Numbered from the stretch's first letter, positions 33,192 through 47,112 are shown. The stretch: DNA of 64,000 nucleotides from Craterostigma plantagineum (GCA_027422505.1 JAPQWV010000306.1:558001-622000), one strand, 5' to 3'. Numbers and translations: made by a program. The notes: generated by a model not told the origin, from the letters alone.

Positions 33192-36100
33192 ATGGATGCA
33201 TATTCACTAGGAAATGATAACCGTCCTCCAATTCTAAAGAGAGGCGAATATACAGTCTGGAGAAGCCGATTTCTAAATTTTATAGAGCTAAGGGAACAGT
33301 CAGAAGACCTTCTCTCATCAATTGAGCAAGGTCCAGCTCTGTTCTGGGTAGATGTTCCCAGGGACAACACTGTTAACCCTCTAATTCCTGCTTCTAGGCG
33401 ACTGAAAGAGCCTAGGGAATACACTGCGGATGAAAGAGCGAGAGCAAAAGCTGATCAAATAGCCAAGAACACCCTTATGCAAGGAATCCCAAATGATATC
33501 TATCGACAGATCGATAGTATTCCAATCGCAAAGGGAATGTGGGATGAGCTGCACAAGATGATGCAACGAACAGGAGTCGGTATCAAAGCCAAAAAGGCTA
33601 ATATTCTCACAACCTATGATTCATTCAGAGCTAAACCAGAGGCGCGCTTACATGATCTATACTAGCGATATCTCAGCCTCCTAAGTGAGATGAGGAAAAT
33701 TGAAATCTCTAAGACAAACATGGAAACCAACATCAGATTTCTTTCATCTCTGCCCTCAGACTGGAAGAAGATATCCACTCAGATCAAACAGAATAAAGAC
33801 CTTGAGGAGCTGGATATCCATGCCATGTTTGACAATCTCGCACAGCACGAGGAAGACATAAGCGAGATTCAGAAGGAGCAGAAGGGCAAACTTATCGACG
33901 ACTCAGTTGTCCTAGTCTCAGACAGGAGGTGCGCAAAACTGCAAAAAGAAAAGATCTTCAAGCCTCCCACCCCCTCAGAATCTGAAGACGAATCTGATTT
34001 AGACATGGATCCTAACATGAAAATGCTGGGAAAGCAGTTGGCACTAATTGGAAAAATGATGAACAAACGGTACTTCAAAAAGAAGTCCTCATCATAAGCC
34101 AATCGTCTTAGGACCTCAAGCTCGAAGAACAAGGAACCTACACCTGAGACTTCTGAGGTCAAGACTGTCAAAGAACCGACCAAATTCTTTAACTACGGAA
34201 AACCTAGTCATTATGCCCGAGAATGTACTCTCTCGAAGAAGAGAGACACTAATTACTACTCCAGGAAGCTTCAACTTACAAAACAAAAGGAAGTTAGAGT
34301 AGCTCTAATGGCTGAACAAGACCACTGGCTCGAGGACACGTCTAGCTCAGAGGAAGAGAATCTAGCTTTAGTGGCCCGTCAAGACAAACAATCCGACGCC
34401 GAAGACTCAAACTTGATGGACGAGGACCAAGCATCCGAATCGTCACAAGAGGTAGCCTCTCCTTCCACATTATTGACCATGTTAGAATCGTATCAATTAG
34501 CATACACTAACATGAAACATGAGCAGAAAAGCGTAAAGGAAGTAGAGAAGAAATTAGCCAAGTCTGAGGAGAAAATAGCAAGTCTTGAATTAGAACTTAG
34601 GAGCTCTAGTGCGAAAATAGATGAACTAACTAAGAGCTCGAACCTTGGCGGGACTAAGCATATTTCGTTAGAGAAACATAGCTCGAAAGTTAAGGACCTA
34701 GAAGATAGGCTAGAAAATAACTATAATTGCTTGATTAGGAATCTCAATGAGAAAGCTAATCTCAATTGTAGATTAACAGAAGCAACTTCCAAGATCACTC
34801 ATCTAGAAGCCGAATTAGATAAATCGAATACTAAGGTTTGTGAACTTGTGAAGGACCTAGATGCCTGTCAAGCCGCCAAAGTAATGGTGGAAAATAACTT
34901 TGCTCTCTTAGGAGAAGAGCGTAATAAGCTATATACCAAAATTAAGAAATTAGAAGATCTTGTGTTGAAAATGGCACATACTGATCAAACTATATTTTTA
35001 AATCAGCCCAAGGACTTAGAATTCTATGACTATAAGTATGGCTTAGGCTATGAGAACCCACATAATCTAAAGAAAGTTGACTGCAAACAACTTTATGATA
35101 TCTCTTACATGGGTCTCGGACTAACTTCTCTTATGAGCTTTACCAATTCCAAAGTAATATCTGAGGAAGGAGAAGCCAAGAGACAAGCCAATACAAGGGC
35201 TGAAATACCCTTTTCGTACATCGAACTGAATCAACGCGACATGGCTTGGGTATCTCCCAAGGGCTGGAGCCTTGCAACAGTTAATTTTCTTGAAGATCAT
35301 TCTAAAAATGAGGAAGTTCAAAACCATCATTCTGAAAATTCTCTCTACATCCCTCCTATAGTTAAGAAAATAGAGGAATTACGAATTACCTTTAGATAAA
35401 GAAAGAGAGAATTTTGAAGCTGAAAAGAGAAAATTCCAAAAAGAGATGGAAAATCTCAAAGCTTCCCCCATCTCAAGCATCATTTCTCATGCATCTCCTC
35501 GAAAAGAAAATATCATTCTGAAAAGCGTGAAGAAAGAAAAATCGCCTTCAAAAGATCACAAGTCTAAAAATAAAAATGTTCAAAATACAAACTCTAACCT
35601 TGTATCTACTACGTCGACAGGGAGTGTAGTACCTGAGCTAGAGCAACCAAAGGCGAAAGTGTCCAGCCTAGATATTAAGAAGGAGCCTATAGATGTAAAG
35701 TTACAAGCTTATCTTCTTCTTCTGTAAGAATAAAAGACACTCGTAGAAAGAGCTATTTCTTCTCTCCACATAATTGCTTCTACTTGTTCTTTAAAACCTA
35801 TCAACCTTAGAAGCACAAACTTTGAAATAGGCTCCTCATCTACGAAACCAAACATTCATTCTAAGACAAATGCTTCTAGGAGGACCCGTAGGAAACAAGA
35901 TCCAGCCATTAAGAAAGCATATGGCGCTATACATGCTTGTTCTCACCTAAGGTATCCCGTCAAGATTGAATCCACCAAACACCTTAGGAGACTATCCAAT
36001 GAGAAGATCTTTTCTTCGATCAAGCCTATCAAAGCATTTGTTCGTGCTGAAATTAACCTTCCCCGCCAGGTTCAACCCAAATGGGTTCCTAAGACTCCGC

Positions 36101-36285
36101 CTAACAAGACGAAAGCCAAAAAGGCCAAGTCTCCTACCACGGGCAAAACCAAAACCACGTCTTTAAAGATGGTTTGGGTTGCTAAATTCACTACAAGTGA
36201 TAATTTAGGAACATTATCTGAACCTATGACTAAATTTGCTAATCTACGAGCTCCCATTTATAAGTGGGTACCTAAAGTGCTCTAA
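33192..36285 (+). pseudogene. Family A gag of A3 (nearly complete)
   Basis: The ATG at 33192 gives MDAYSLGNDNRPPILKRGEY. The UBN2 domain spans 33230-33860, interrupted by one stop at 33663. The knuckle at about 34183 reads FFNYGKPSHYAREC: both leading cysteines of CFNCGKPGHFAREC are lost, so zinc binding should fail. A long uninterrupted stretch (34308-35399, 363 codons) holds the coiled coil (KLAKSEEKIASLELELRSSS, LEDRLENNYNCLIRNLNEKA, LEAELDKSNTKVCELVKDLD) and the FLNQPKDLEFYDYKYGLGYE domain. The basic tail ends KWVPKVL at TAA 36283-36285. There are further breaks at 34096, 35400 and 35727. In this copy the protease reading frame resumes in frame right after the TAA. Confidence 0.92.
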
Positions 36286-39200
36286 TTATGTTTGCAGATC
36301 CATCATGTGTGGTACCTCGCCTCTGGTTGCTGCACACACATGACGGGAATACAAGAGCTGCTGAGCAACTACAAAGACAGACCGAATGGACAAGTCAGAT
36401 TCGGAAACAACGACTCAGCCCCCATACTAGGATTCGGCGACATCATTCCGGAAAATCTGACGATAAAATATCTCTTACGTCGAAGGTCTCCGCCATAACT
36501 TGTTCAGCATAGGCCAATTCTGTGACAAAGCCTTCCAGGTGGTCTTTCATGCTGACCGGTGCAGAATATTGGACAGTCAGAACAAAGAACTCCTGCAAGG
36601 ACTTCGGAAATCTAATCTTTACACGATCAATCTGACGTCTGTGCGGACTACGACAGTTGTTTGCCTCATCTCCGAGACTACAATTCAGAGGAGCAGCTTA
36701 TGGCATCAACGTGTGTCTCATCTAAACATCAAAGCTCTTCAACAACTATCAACGAAAAAGTTGGTTCACGGTCTACCAACAATTATTCTACAAAAAGAGC
36801 ATTAGTGTTCGCCATGTCAATTAGGAAAAATGAAGCAGAGTATCTCTGTGGAATTGCTAGTTGCCTCCACTTCACGTCCTTTGGAATTGCTACATATGGA
36901 TCTCTGTGGACCTATGCAGAAACAGAGTATTAGTGGGCGGAAGTACGTACTAGTTGTCGTTGATGATTACTCCCGCTACACATGGACGATGTTCCTCCGA
37001 ACTAAAGATGAGACAAGGGACTTGATAGTTAATTTCGTGAACACTACTCAGAATTTGCTGCAACTATCCATCCAAGTCATCCGAACGGACAACGGAACCG
37101 AGCTCAAGAACAAGTATCTCAGTGAATTTTATCAAAATCATGGCATTAATCAGCAATTCTCAGCCGCCAAGACCCCTCAACGGAACGGTGTTGTTGAAAG
37201 GAAGAACATGACTCCAGTCGAGGCCGTCCGTACTATGCTGATCCATTCCGGCCTCCCACACTTTCTTTGGGCTGAAGCAGTAAATACCGCCTCTTTCACT
37301 CAGAACAAGACGGTGGTTCACAAGCGCTTTGATAAGACTCTGTACGAAATAATAAACAAGCGAGTACCCAATATCTCATTCTTCAAGGTCTTTGGGTGCA
37401 AGTGCTTTGTGGCGAATGACAGAGAGCAACGTTCTAAGTTCGACCCTAAAGCATTCGAAGCCACATTGGTATTCATCAATGTCAAAGGCATATCGAGTTT
37501 ACATCAAGTCCAACCGATCAACTAAAGAAAGCTACAACATCACTTTCCACGAAGTGGCAGAGATGTCTCCTGCACACCTAAGTTCAGGACCCGTACCAAA
37601 CCCGATGGCTTCTGAATACGACAGCTCGGAACCCGTATACACTGGTGTGTTGGCACAAAACCAACAGAAGATGGCAACAACTTCAGATTCAACGTCTGAA
37701 GAAGCAATGAAACTTGCGTTGGAAGATTTGGACTCTCTATTTGAGCCTGTATATCGGTCAGAAAACATTATAGCAACACCGTTAGTGGACCCCCCACTCG
37801 ACGAGGCCAGTATACCGAGCTCTTCAAATGTCCCTACCTCACCCGATTCAGAATTACCACAGATCAATGATGAACCTACAACAGTAAATGAGGAAGTCTC
37901 ATCAGAATCGCTCAATCCAAATGCAGAATCAGACTTTCCTCAACCTAATAAACAATCTGAAATCATTGGAAGTCTCTGTCCGCAAATGACCGAAGCGTCT
38001 AGCTCTACACTACCTCATGAGCGAAAATGGACTCGAGCACATCTGGTGGATCAGATTATTGGTGATCCTTTATGTGGAGTACGAACACGTCACCAACACA
38101 GTTTATTCAGCTGCTTCTTAAGCCAAAATGAGCCAACTAAGGTAGCAGACGCACTTAAAGACCCTGATTGGGTAATAGCAATGCAAGATGAAATCAACCA
38201 ATTTGAGCGTCTTCAAGGGTGGACCTTACTATCCTACCCGCATGGGAAAACAATCATCGGAACAAAATGGCTCTTTAAAAACCAAAAGAATGAAGACGGT
38301 GAAGTGATTAGGAATAAAGCTAGATTGGTTGCGAAGGGCTATAACCAACATGAAGGAATTGACTATGACGAGACATATGCTCCTATTGCCCGAATCAAAG
38401 CCATTCGACTCTTCCTGGCTTATGCGGCTCATAAAGACTTCAAAGTCTACCAAATGCATGTGAAGACCGCCTTTCTCAATGGCGTGCTAACAAAGGAAGT
38501 CTACGTCGCTCAGCCAGAAGGCTTCATTGATAAAAAATATCCCGACGTGTATCGATTCGACAAAGCTCTCTACGGACTGAAACAAGCTCCACGCGCTTGG
38601 TATGACGTCTTGAGCAATTTCCTCGTAAAATCTGGATTTATCCGAGGAACGATCGATACGACCCTCTTCATAAAATTGCAAGACAAAGATTTGATGGTCG
38701 TCCAAGTCTATGTAGATGACATCATATTCGGATCAACAAGTCCACGGCTATGCAAGAGATTTGGAGAATTGATGAAGAGCAAATTTGAAATGAGCCACAT
38801 GGGAGAGATGTTGTTCTTCTAGGACTTCAAGTAAGGCAGCTCGATGATGGGATATTCATCAGTCATACTAAATACATCAAAGACCTCTTGAAGAAACTCC
38901 ATCAAGATCAGAGTAAGCCACTCAGCACTCCCATGTCCACAAGCTACAAGTTAGATGCCGATCCCACAGGAAAAGCAATCGACATTACATTGTATCGCAG
39001 CACCATCGGCTCTCTTCTCTATATCACCTCAAGGTGACCAGACATCATGTTTGCCACATGTTTATGTGCCCGTTTTCAAGCCAATCCCAAAGAATCTCAC
39101 ATGCTTGCGGTCAAACGAATTCTACGTTACCTTAAGGGCACCGTCACTTTAGGACTATGGTGTCCTAAAGGAACAAATTTCAAATTAATTGGCTATACTG

Positions 39201-39666
39201 ACGTTGATTACACAGTTGTGGAATGGACAGGAAAAGCACATCCGGTGGCGCTCAATTCCTAGGCGAAAAGCTAGTCTGCTGGTCATCCAAAAAGTAGAAC
39301 TGCGTCTCAACATCAACGGCAGAGGCAGAATACGTCGCAGCTGCAAGCTGCTGCTCGCAAATGCTACTGATGAGGACTCAGCTTCGCGATTATGGGTACA
39401 ATCTAAATAATATACCCATTTATAGCGATAGCCAAAGTGCCATTGCGATTACATGTAATCCTGTTCACCACTCACGCACAAAACACATAGCCATATGATA
39501 TCACTTCATCAAAGATCACGTAGAAAAAGGCACGATTGACATGTATTTTGTGAACAAGGAATATCAACTAGCCGACATTTTCACCAAGGCTTTGGATGAA
39601 AAACGATTCCAATTCCTTGTCGGAAAATTACACATATTGAACCTTCCGTGTTTGTGCATAATGTAA
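36286..39666 (+). pseudogene. Family A copia pol of A3, broken
   Basis: Protease at 36310 reads WYLASGCCTHMTG: the catalytic Asp of DSG is Ala. HHCC/pre-integrase: LWHQRVSHLN (36698) and CSPCQLGK-like (36805). The integrase core is at 36830-37525 (LLHMDLCGPM, VIRTDNGTELKN, NGVVERKNMTPVEA). RT lies in a 476-codon open stretch (37392-38822) with [12 protein letters not shown], where the first catalytic Asp is His, and [14 protein letters not shown] intact. RNase H continues in pieces to 39666 (ADIFTKALDEKRFQF; C-terminus altered). Frameshifts lie near 36470, 37460, 38820, 39035 and 39215. The copy is dead by several independent changes. Confidence 0.93.
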
Positions 39667-42600
39667 TCCTATGTACTTTCCCGTATTGTATGCTATGTGT
39701 TTTCTATACTTAAAAAATGTTATATCTTGCGTGAAATTTTTCATTAAATATATATATATATATACACATATAAGTATAATAAAAGGGATATGATGATATC
39801 TTTAGGATGCTCGATCTACGTCACGAATAGAAATTCACTGACACGAGACTGATTACCTGCTTAAATTTGGTCAGTCTAAGAACCACTTCATATAAGTGAG
39901 GATTCTAGCCTTTTTATTTCTCTCGCCGGATCTATTCTTGAGTGAAGTCACACATTAATTGCTTGTCATTACCTTGTGATTCTCGGCTTCATACATGTCG
40001 TGTAATAGATCGTTTCGAAAATGATTAGGGCGCTTAGGAAATTCCTCACTTGGCCAAATCTAAATTTTCATTCCTTGAACATTACCTTTAGTCCTCCATT
40101 TTGAGCCTTCTCCAAATTCCTTTTCTTCCATTGAAACCCCTTTATGCCTTCAACCGATGATTTAATGATTTTGACGGGTTATTCAATCAAGAAAAGGAGG
40201 GGGAGAATAACTAGACAACAAAGAAAAACATGACAAAAGAAGGAGAAAAACGCACACGAGGAATGCTCATCGCACAACAAACAGATCAAAAGAACCTGCC
40301 TTCTCAACTATGACACTCTCACAACATTAAGATGGAGGCATGGATCTTGCTGTGAACTTCTCCATCGATAATCTCGTACACTCGTCAGAACGGCTGGAAA
40401 GAGGAGGGCCTAGAAGTGACCTTCTCCAACGATAATCCGGTCTTATATCGAGACAAGGAGAAGAGGAGCACGGCCTTGCGTTCGAATTCCATAACCATGA
40501 ACTTCTTCAAATCGATAATCTCTGAAACCTCTCTAAGGAATAAGAGAAAAGGAGCATGGTATCGGCCCAAGAACGAACAAGAAGAACTTCACTTAGATAA
40601 TCTCTCAGCTTCGTAGAGAAACGGAGCTTCAGCTTGAGCAAGTGCAGATGAAAAAAAGAAACGGAGAATGAAAAGATGAAAGAGAAAAATGCCGGAGAAA
40701 AGGAGAACGACAATCGGGAGATGCATAAAGCTTATTTTTCCAAACATTATCCTTCCCATCAAAGTCAGAGCCAAATTAAAAATCCCTCAAGTCTCTTTGG
40801 TTCCAAATCGACGGTCTATTGCAAAGGCAAAATGATTAAAAGCGCCTCGATCACAGGTATTTTGAATTAATATGACATGTGTTGACTTGAGCGATATAAA
40901 TATAAAATCGCGAATTGAAATGATAAAAACGCGAATATTTGTTCTTGCTCACACCGTTGCCCGAAATCACAATTACATGTATAGGGGAACATGTATCTTG
41001 GCTAATCTTGATAAATCGCCTTTTTTTAGTAAGTGCCTCTTTGATTGACTTATATGCTTATTTGATGAATCAATTGAGATGCATTATTTGAGGGGGAGCA
41101 TTTACAAAATTTATGTCTTGAGCTCCAAATATTTTTTATGATTCTTCTCTAAGTGTTGCAGATATCGATCTAAAATCATTCGTACCACGCACTTCAATGA
41201 GAAGAACTTCACGAATTTAAAGGATTTGGTGCACACGACATTTGTTTAAATTTTGGTTGGTTAAATATTTGGATCGCCAATGTGCTTTATGAATTTCATT
41301 TTAACAAATCTATCTCGATTTTTTTAAGGGGGAAATAAATAAAATAAAAATAATTTCTTCCAACATTAACTCTAATATTTTCGACATCTGTTGTTTTAAG
41401 TCTTGCAATATATAAAATGAGAATACGGAGCCAGATGTCATCAATCAGAATTACAGGGAGTTAATTGTATCTATTTTCACATATAGGGGGAGCAATTGTG
41501 TGATTTACTCGAAAATTTTGGATCAATCTGAAAACACAGAGAACCTTGCTATCGAGAAATTTGGGCAAAATTCGTAATTTTCCTTTACAGATTCTCGAGC
41601 AAAAATTTATTTGGAACCAAGTTGTAATTTTCGTTTGCATAATATCGAGCGAAAATTAAACAGGAACCAAATGAAATTTCTCGATCGGAATTTATCGCGA
41701 GGAAAATTAAACAGTGACCATAGGAAATTCTCGATCGTAAGTTTCTCGATCGCAAATAGTAACGGGCCTAAATATTCTTAAGTGACGAAAACATCTAATC
41801 GGCCCATTAAAGGAATTATGCTTGCAGTCGAAAAATTCCTACATACACGCAAAACCCTCAATCGCAAAATTCAACAGCGAAAAACTTTTTCTCAAAAGAT
41901 GAAAGCAAAAAATTCTCTAATCTTTCAATTTGTCTTCAAATCTTCGTCTTTAAGACGTACATTCGACATCTTTAGGGGTTTCAGTGTATTTGAACTCGTT
42001 TATATCTACTTTCTGCAATCTTTTGCCTGATTATGTGATAATTTCTCGTCTGTTCTTAATATGGAAACTCGAATGCTAGTTTGCAGTGTTTTAAGACCAG
42101 TTTCTATGCATAATCTAGGTTAAAAACTGCGCAATAAGATAGTTTAGAGGTTTCATGAATGGATAATGGTAGATTACTTCGATTTTCTGCGTTCGATTGG
42201 AAGATAGGCTAAAAACTGGATTTTAAACAATTGAAGGCGTCGAAGAACTTTCTCGCTCGCAAGCAGTAATAATCGAATTTTAATTGGATTGCGTTACTGT
42301 TTGCTTCGTAAAAGATTCTCGATCGCAAGACTTGTTGACTTAGTCGTCTAGATAAATAACGTAGATCGAGAAATAATTACCATCGAGAAATTTCGATTTA
42401 ATTTTATTCGAGGGCAAAGATTACCGAACGGAACAGATTAAATAGATATCTTTAAAGTTTTCGAGCGCAAAAGTTACAATCGCAAATAATAATTTTGATT
42501 TCAATTTTGTTCTCGGTCGAAAATTTTAGCGGCGATGAAATTAATCTTTCGACGATAAAAATTTTCGATCGTAAAAACACGCATCGACAATATTGATCGA

Positions 42601-43231
42601 TCGAAAATTTTCTCGATGTTTGACTTAGCTTCTCGTTGACAATTTTCTCGATCGTAAAATTTCACAGCGAAAAACTATTTTACAATCGAAATACATTCTC
42701 GCTCGACAACTTTCACAGCAAAAATTTTATTCATGCATGAAAAATTTCTCGATCTAAAATTTACGCGGAATTGATTTTCTCGATCGTAAATTTACAAGGA
42801 AATTTTTCTCGATCGTAAACTTTCTCGGCTACAGTATCACACGTTAAGTTCAACACTTGGAAAATTTTCAAGTCCTTTTCACTGTAGCTCCCCTTAGCGA
42901 ATAAAATTTTTCTCGATTACAAATTAACACGGAGAATTGTATTCAAAACTTGCACTTAGAAAATTAAATTGAGAATTTCAATTCTCGCGCGACAAAAAGA
43001 ACATAGTGAATAGTACTTAAACTTAAAAATATTTTCAACACTTCATCGAACTTACATGCTTATGTTGAATTCAAATTACATCTTTAATATTGTCTCTGCA
43101 TGATCTATGTGCAAAATCCATAATGTCAAACATAATATGACATGATCCATTTTTGTGGTTTGATAAAGTCAAATTTCGACTCAAATTATAATTCCTGAAC
43201 TAATGATTTACATTTCATGTGTATATTTCAG
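39667..43231 (+). other. Long non-coding spacer between pol and ORF3 (A3)
   Basis: This is a homologue of 14290-18259. PPT-like G-runs lie at about 40197, 41093, 41325 and 41486, in the same order as in A1. A short (TA)n tract is at 39747-39764. From 41560 to 42990 a degenerate CTCGATCGTAAA-type repeat dominates. No gene is accepted here. Confidence 0.8.
43200..43231 (+). promoter_or_regulatory. Candidate 3' splice site just before ORF3 (A3)
   Basis: CTAAT (43200-43204), then a T-rich tract, then TTTCAG ending at 43231. The ORF3 ATG starts at 43232. Branch-to-AG spacing equals that in A1 although the intervening bases differ, which argues that the signal is kept by function or by close descent. 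Confidence 0.6.
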
Positions 43232-43300
43232 ATGGATCACTATCCCACATACAATCACATTTACGAAAAGGCCCTGTACCTCAATGTACATGACACCAAC
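43232..43300 (+). pseudogene. Family A ORF3 of A3, first 23 codons
   Basis: MDHYPTYNHIYEKALYLNVH, then DTN, interrupted by B1. The reading frame resumes at 50990 (FELDM) after the duplicated CCAAC. Compare the undisrupted start in A1 (18260). Confidence 0.9.
43296..43300. repeat. Target site duplication of B1 (left)
   Basis: CCAAC here and at 50985-50989 flanks B1 exactly. This 5-bp duplication is typical of LTR element integration. Confidence 0.93.
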
Positions 43301-43556
43301 TGTTGGAACTATTTAATTGTATTCAATTAATATAGTTGTCTTAGTCTTGCTATGCAAATTAGTAGTCTTGGGCTAAATTGTAATTAGTCATTTTGTAGGA
43401 CTACTTGTGTAAATATACCACGAGGTGGTATATATAAGTGAACTCTTAAGAAAATTATGAGTGCGTTGTACAAGGGAATTCAGCTCAAAAAATTAGAATC
43501 GAAATTTTTAGAGAGAAAAATTCGCCTCCCTTGTGTGCTCTCAAAGCAATTTCTCT
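43301..43556 (+). repeat. 5' LTR of B1, truncated
   Basis: It matches the 3' LTR up to CAATTTCTCT (43556), then diverges. The last 110 bp or so of the LTR and the PBS are missing, and no TGGTATCAGAGC follows. A TATA region sits in an inverted repeat (TATACCA-CGAGG-TGGTATA, about 43419-43437). Confidence 0.85.
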
Positions 43557-44089
43557 CCCAACATTCAAAGTTTGTCGTCGCAAAACTTGTTTTTCGCCCG
43601 CAAAACTTTTTGCGATCGAAAAATTTGATTTTAAAGATTTAGATATTAAAATCTCAAAACGACGACGTTTTATCAAATCGCACTTTTACGATCGTAAAAC
43701 TATACGTAACTGTTTGAAATTCAAAACTATTTCTGAACACAGTACTTCGGCGAAAAACTTATAATCGAAAACAGTGCTCTACATCTTCTCTCGAAAAACA
43801 ACTTTTACTCGAAAATTATTTTCGATCGAAAACAGTGCTTTATATTGACGTTAAAAAACTTAATAAATTTAGTTTCAATCGAAAACAGTAACCTTCAATT
43901 GGCACATTATAGAATAAGCTTTTGGTAAATTCTATTCAATTTTTAAATCGAACTTTATACACCAAAATCTTTTCGAAACTGAAATTTTAGAAGCCAAATA
44001 TTTTAATCAGTACTAATAAAAAAAATCCAAATCACAAAAAACATAAACGATCAAAATATCCAACCAACAAAAATTAAAAGAAAATTAAA
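43557..44089 (+). other. B1 leader
   Basis: AT-rich leader with scattered CGATCGAAAA words, continuous with no LTR end or PBS. No gene is present. Confidence 0.65.
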
Positions 44090-45720
44090 ATGGATCAAAA
44101 TTTAAAAGACTTCGAACAACAATTAAAGTTAATTACAAAAATGTTAAGAAAACGGGTGTCAAAGACTAAGTCCTCATTCAATTCGGAGAACAAAGAAAAG
44201 ACTTCTAGCCTTACGCCAAAGGAGAGCTACGCCTTGATGGCCTATCACGAAGATAAATAGGACCATCTAGCTCTCATGGCTCGAGTTGAGGATACCTCTG
44301 AAGCAAGCCCATCGAAACGAACGAGCGATGAATAGCCAGACACATCTTCGCCGGAGGTAGTTATTCCTAACTCTACATTGTTTAACATGTTAGAGTCCTT
44401 ACAAACTAGGTATGCTAACATGAAAAATTAGCAGAAAAGTACAAAAGAGTTAGAAGAAAAATTATCTATGTCTGAGGAGAAAATTGCTAGTCTCGAATTA
44501 GAACCTAGAAGCTCTAATGCGAAAATATATGAACTAACTAAGAGCTTGAGAATTAGTGAGACTAAGACGCCACAGCTTGAGACGCATAGCTCAAAAATTA
44601 AGGAATTAGAAGTCAGGCTAGAAAATAATTACAATTGTTTGGTTAGGAACCTCGACGAGAAAGCTAGCCTCAATTGTAGATTAACAAATGCCAACTCTAA
44701 GATCACTAGTCTTGAATCTCAATTAGAAAATTCTAATGCTAAGATTAGTGAATTGACCAAGAGTTTAAATGCCTGTGAAATCAAAAAGAGCACCGCTCAA
44801 GCTAACTATGCTTTCTTAGGTGAAGAACGTAAGAAGCTCTATTCTAAGATTAAAAATTTAGAAAATCTTCTTGCGACTTCTAAGACAGAGGAAGCAAATC
44901 TAGTCATTCTGAAAATTCTTCTTCCGTCGATATACCTCATATTTTTAAGAAAATAGAGGATTTAAATTCTACATTAGAAACGAAAGAAAGAATTTTGAAG
45001 CGGAAAAGAATGCGCTTTTATTGGAAATATCTAATCTCAAAGTTTCCTCACAAGAAAAGTTAATCTTTAAGCAGGTTAAGAAAGAAAAAGAGCCTTTGAG
45101 CGCCAATAGATCAAATACTCCAATTGCTAAAGCCGCTACTTCTACATGTTCGTTAAAGCCTATCAATTTTAGAAGTACAAACTTTGAAAGTGGCTATTCC
45201 TCCACCAAGAGAATTTTTCACGAAAATAATTCAAGTTCTAGCGCACAAACTTCATCGTGTGTTTCAAATGATTCTACTAACTTTTCATTTAAAAAGCGTA
45301 GACTTGAAAATAATTTTTGAAATTCTTATTCTCATGTGAAAAATGTGCATTCTCCACGTAGTAATTACGACACTTCTACTTTACATGCTTATCACTCTAT
45401 TTGCTCGTATTCTTACATGAAGTACCCAGTCAATATTCGTTCCGAAAAGCATTTATTACGACTAGGTACTGCGAAGACCTGTACAAGTACACATTCTAGG
45501 AGTACATATTCACATGAAGAATTACTTATCCGTGTAAAATCAAGCAAAAATGGGTTCCTAAGTCGGATATCAAGTCACAAAGTCCTAGTGAAAGATGGAG
45601 TACTAAGACTACATCTTCGACCAACTTAGACTCACAATCTAATTTTACACGATTTACGACTAACTCGTTTTCTGCTAATAAGGGAGGACCCATACGACAA
45701 TGGGTACCAAAGTCCGATAG
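44090..45720 (+). pseudogene. Family B gag-derived ORF (coiled-coil half of gag plus protease stub)
   Basis: The ATG at 44090 (MDQNLKDFEQQLKLITKMLR) aligns with an internal stretch of family A gag (MDPNMKMLGKQLALIGKMMN, about 34007). The whole UBN2 capsid domain is therefore absent, and no CCHC knuckle follows. What remains is the coiled coil (44468-44956: LETHSSKIKELEVRLENNYN, LNCRLTNANSKITSLESQLE), the basic tail (45336-45629, HSICSYSYMKYPVNIRSEKH) and WVPKSD, running into a stub of the protease start (HVWNST, then a stop). Stops at about 44258, 44332 and 44428 and frameshifts later break it. Retention of the coiled coil suggests it serves to join helper Gag particles (inference). Confidence 0.85.
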
Positions 45721-47068
45721 TTTTGCAGATTTCCCTCATGTATGGAATTCGACGTAGTGGCTCCACGTACATGATAAAGGGATGAAGCGTGAGCTACTAC
45801 AACTAAGCTTCAACGAGGTATATTTCAAACTTACATATGCATATGAGTTTCGTCATATATATATTTATAGATATTATATAGATATATATATACCTATTTC
45901 TTTCAAAACTTTTCAAATGATACATTTTCGATGTGCATTTCATCGCTTTAAATGGTTTTAAAAATTTCAAATGCATATTACGAACGGAAACGATAAATAT
46001 CATTTTTTCGATTAATACTTTCAAATGAGCTTTAATTGAGGGGGAGCTACTCGTTATTTTAATGAGGAGCAACCTTTATATTTATAAGGTAGCACAAATT
46101 TTTACTTCTTGAGGGGGAGAAAACTTACAATGAGCGATTTAAGGGAACGAGATTCTTAATATTCGTCAAGCTAACTATGCAAATTTCTAGGGGAGAAAAT
46201 TTATTTTCAAAGCATATTTTTGGGAAATATAAATATAATACTACTATACTAATAATACACACATATATATAAAGGGGAGATATACATAAAAAAAAAGAGA
46301 AAAAAAAAAGAAAAAAAAGGAGATAAAAAATAATGAAAAAAATGAAAAAAAAAATGAAAAAAAGGGAGAAAAAAAAATTCTTGCCTCGGATTATATATAT
46401 ATGCTTTGTTTTCTCTAGATTGTGTAGTTACCAAGTTCAATTTTGTGAGACCAATATTTGATTTTTCCTATCTGTTGATTACGAAAAGAAAAAAAAAAAA
46501 AAAAGGTACCAAAAAAAAAGTATATTTTCTTTTTCGATATGCTTCCCGGTTTTATTCTCCCACATCCAAAGATGGACGAACCACGAAGAATCTCGAGCTT
46601 TCAAACGGACAAAATTTTCCAAAGACGACGGTGATGATCTAAGTGAAAATCAAATGCTCCGTATTTTCATCGATTGGCTCCGGCTTACTAATTCAACTAG
46701 AGCAACACTTCTCACGTATCCCGAAGCACGGAATTCATGTTCCTATGGTTCAGTCTAAAATCAAGCAAAAATAGGTTCCTAAGTCGGATATCAAGTCACA
46801 AAGTCCTAGTCAAATATGGAGTACTAAGACTACATCTTCGACCAACTTAGACTCACAATCTAATTTTACACGATTTACGACTAACTCGTTTTCTGCTAAT
46901 AAGGTAGGACCCATACGACAATGGGTACCAAAGTCCCGATAGTTTTGCAGATTTCACTCATGTATGGAATTCGACGTAGTGGCTCCATGATAAAGGGATG
47001 AAGCGTGAGCTACTACAACTAAGCTTCAACGAGGTATATTTCAAACTTACATATGCATATGAGTTTCG

Positions 47069-47112
<44 letters not shown>

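Noticed and set aside
46288..46520. Poly-A-rich tracts as LINE or SINE tails
   Set aside because: They are internal to the B block, recur in each unit, and have no upstream LINE or SINE features or independent TSD.
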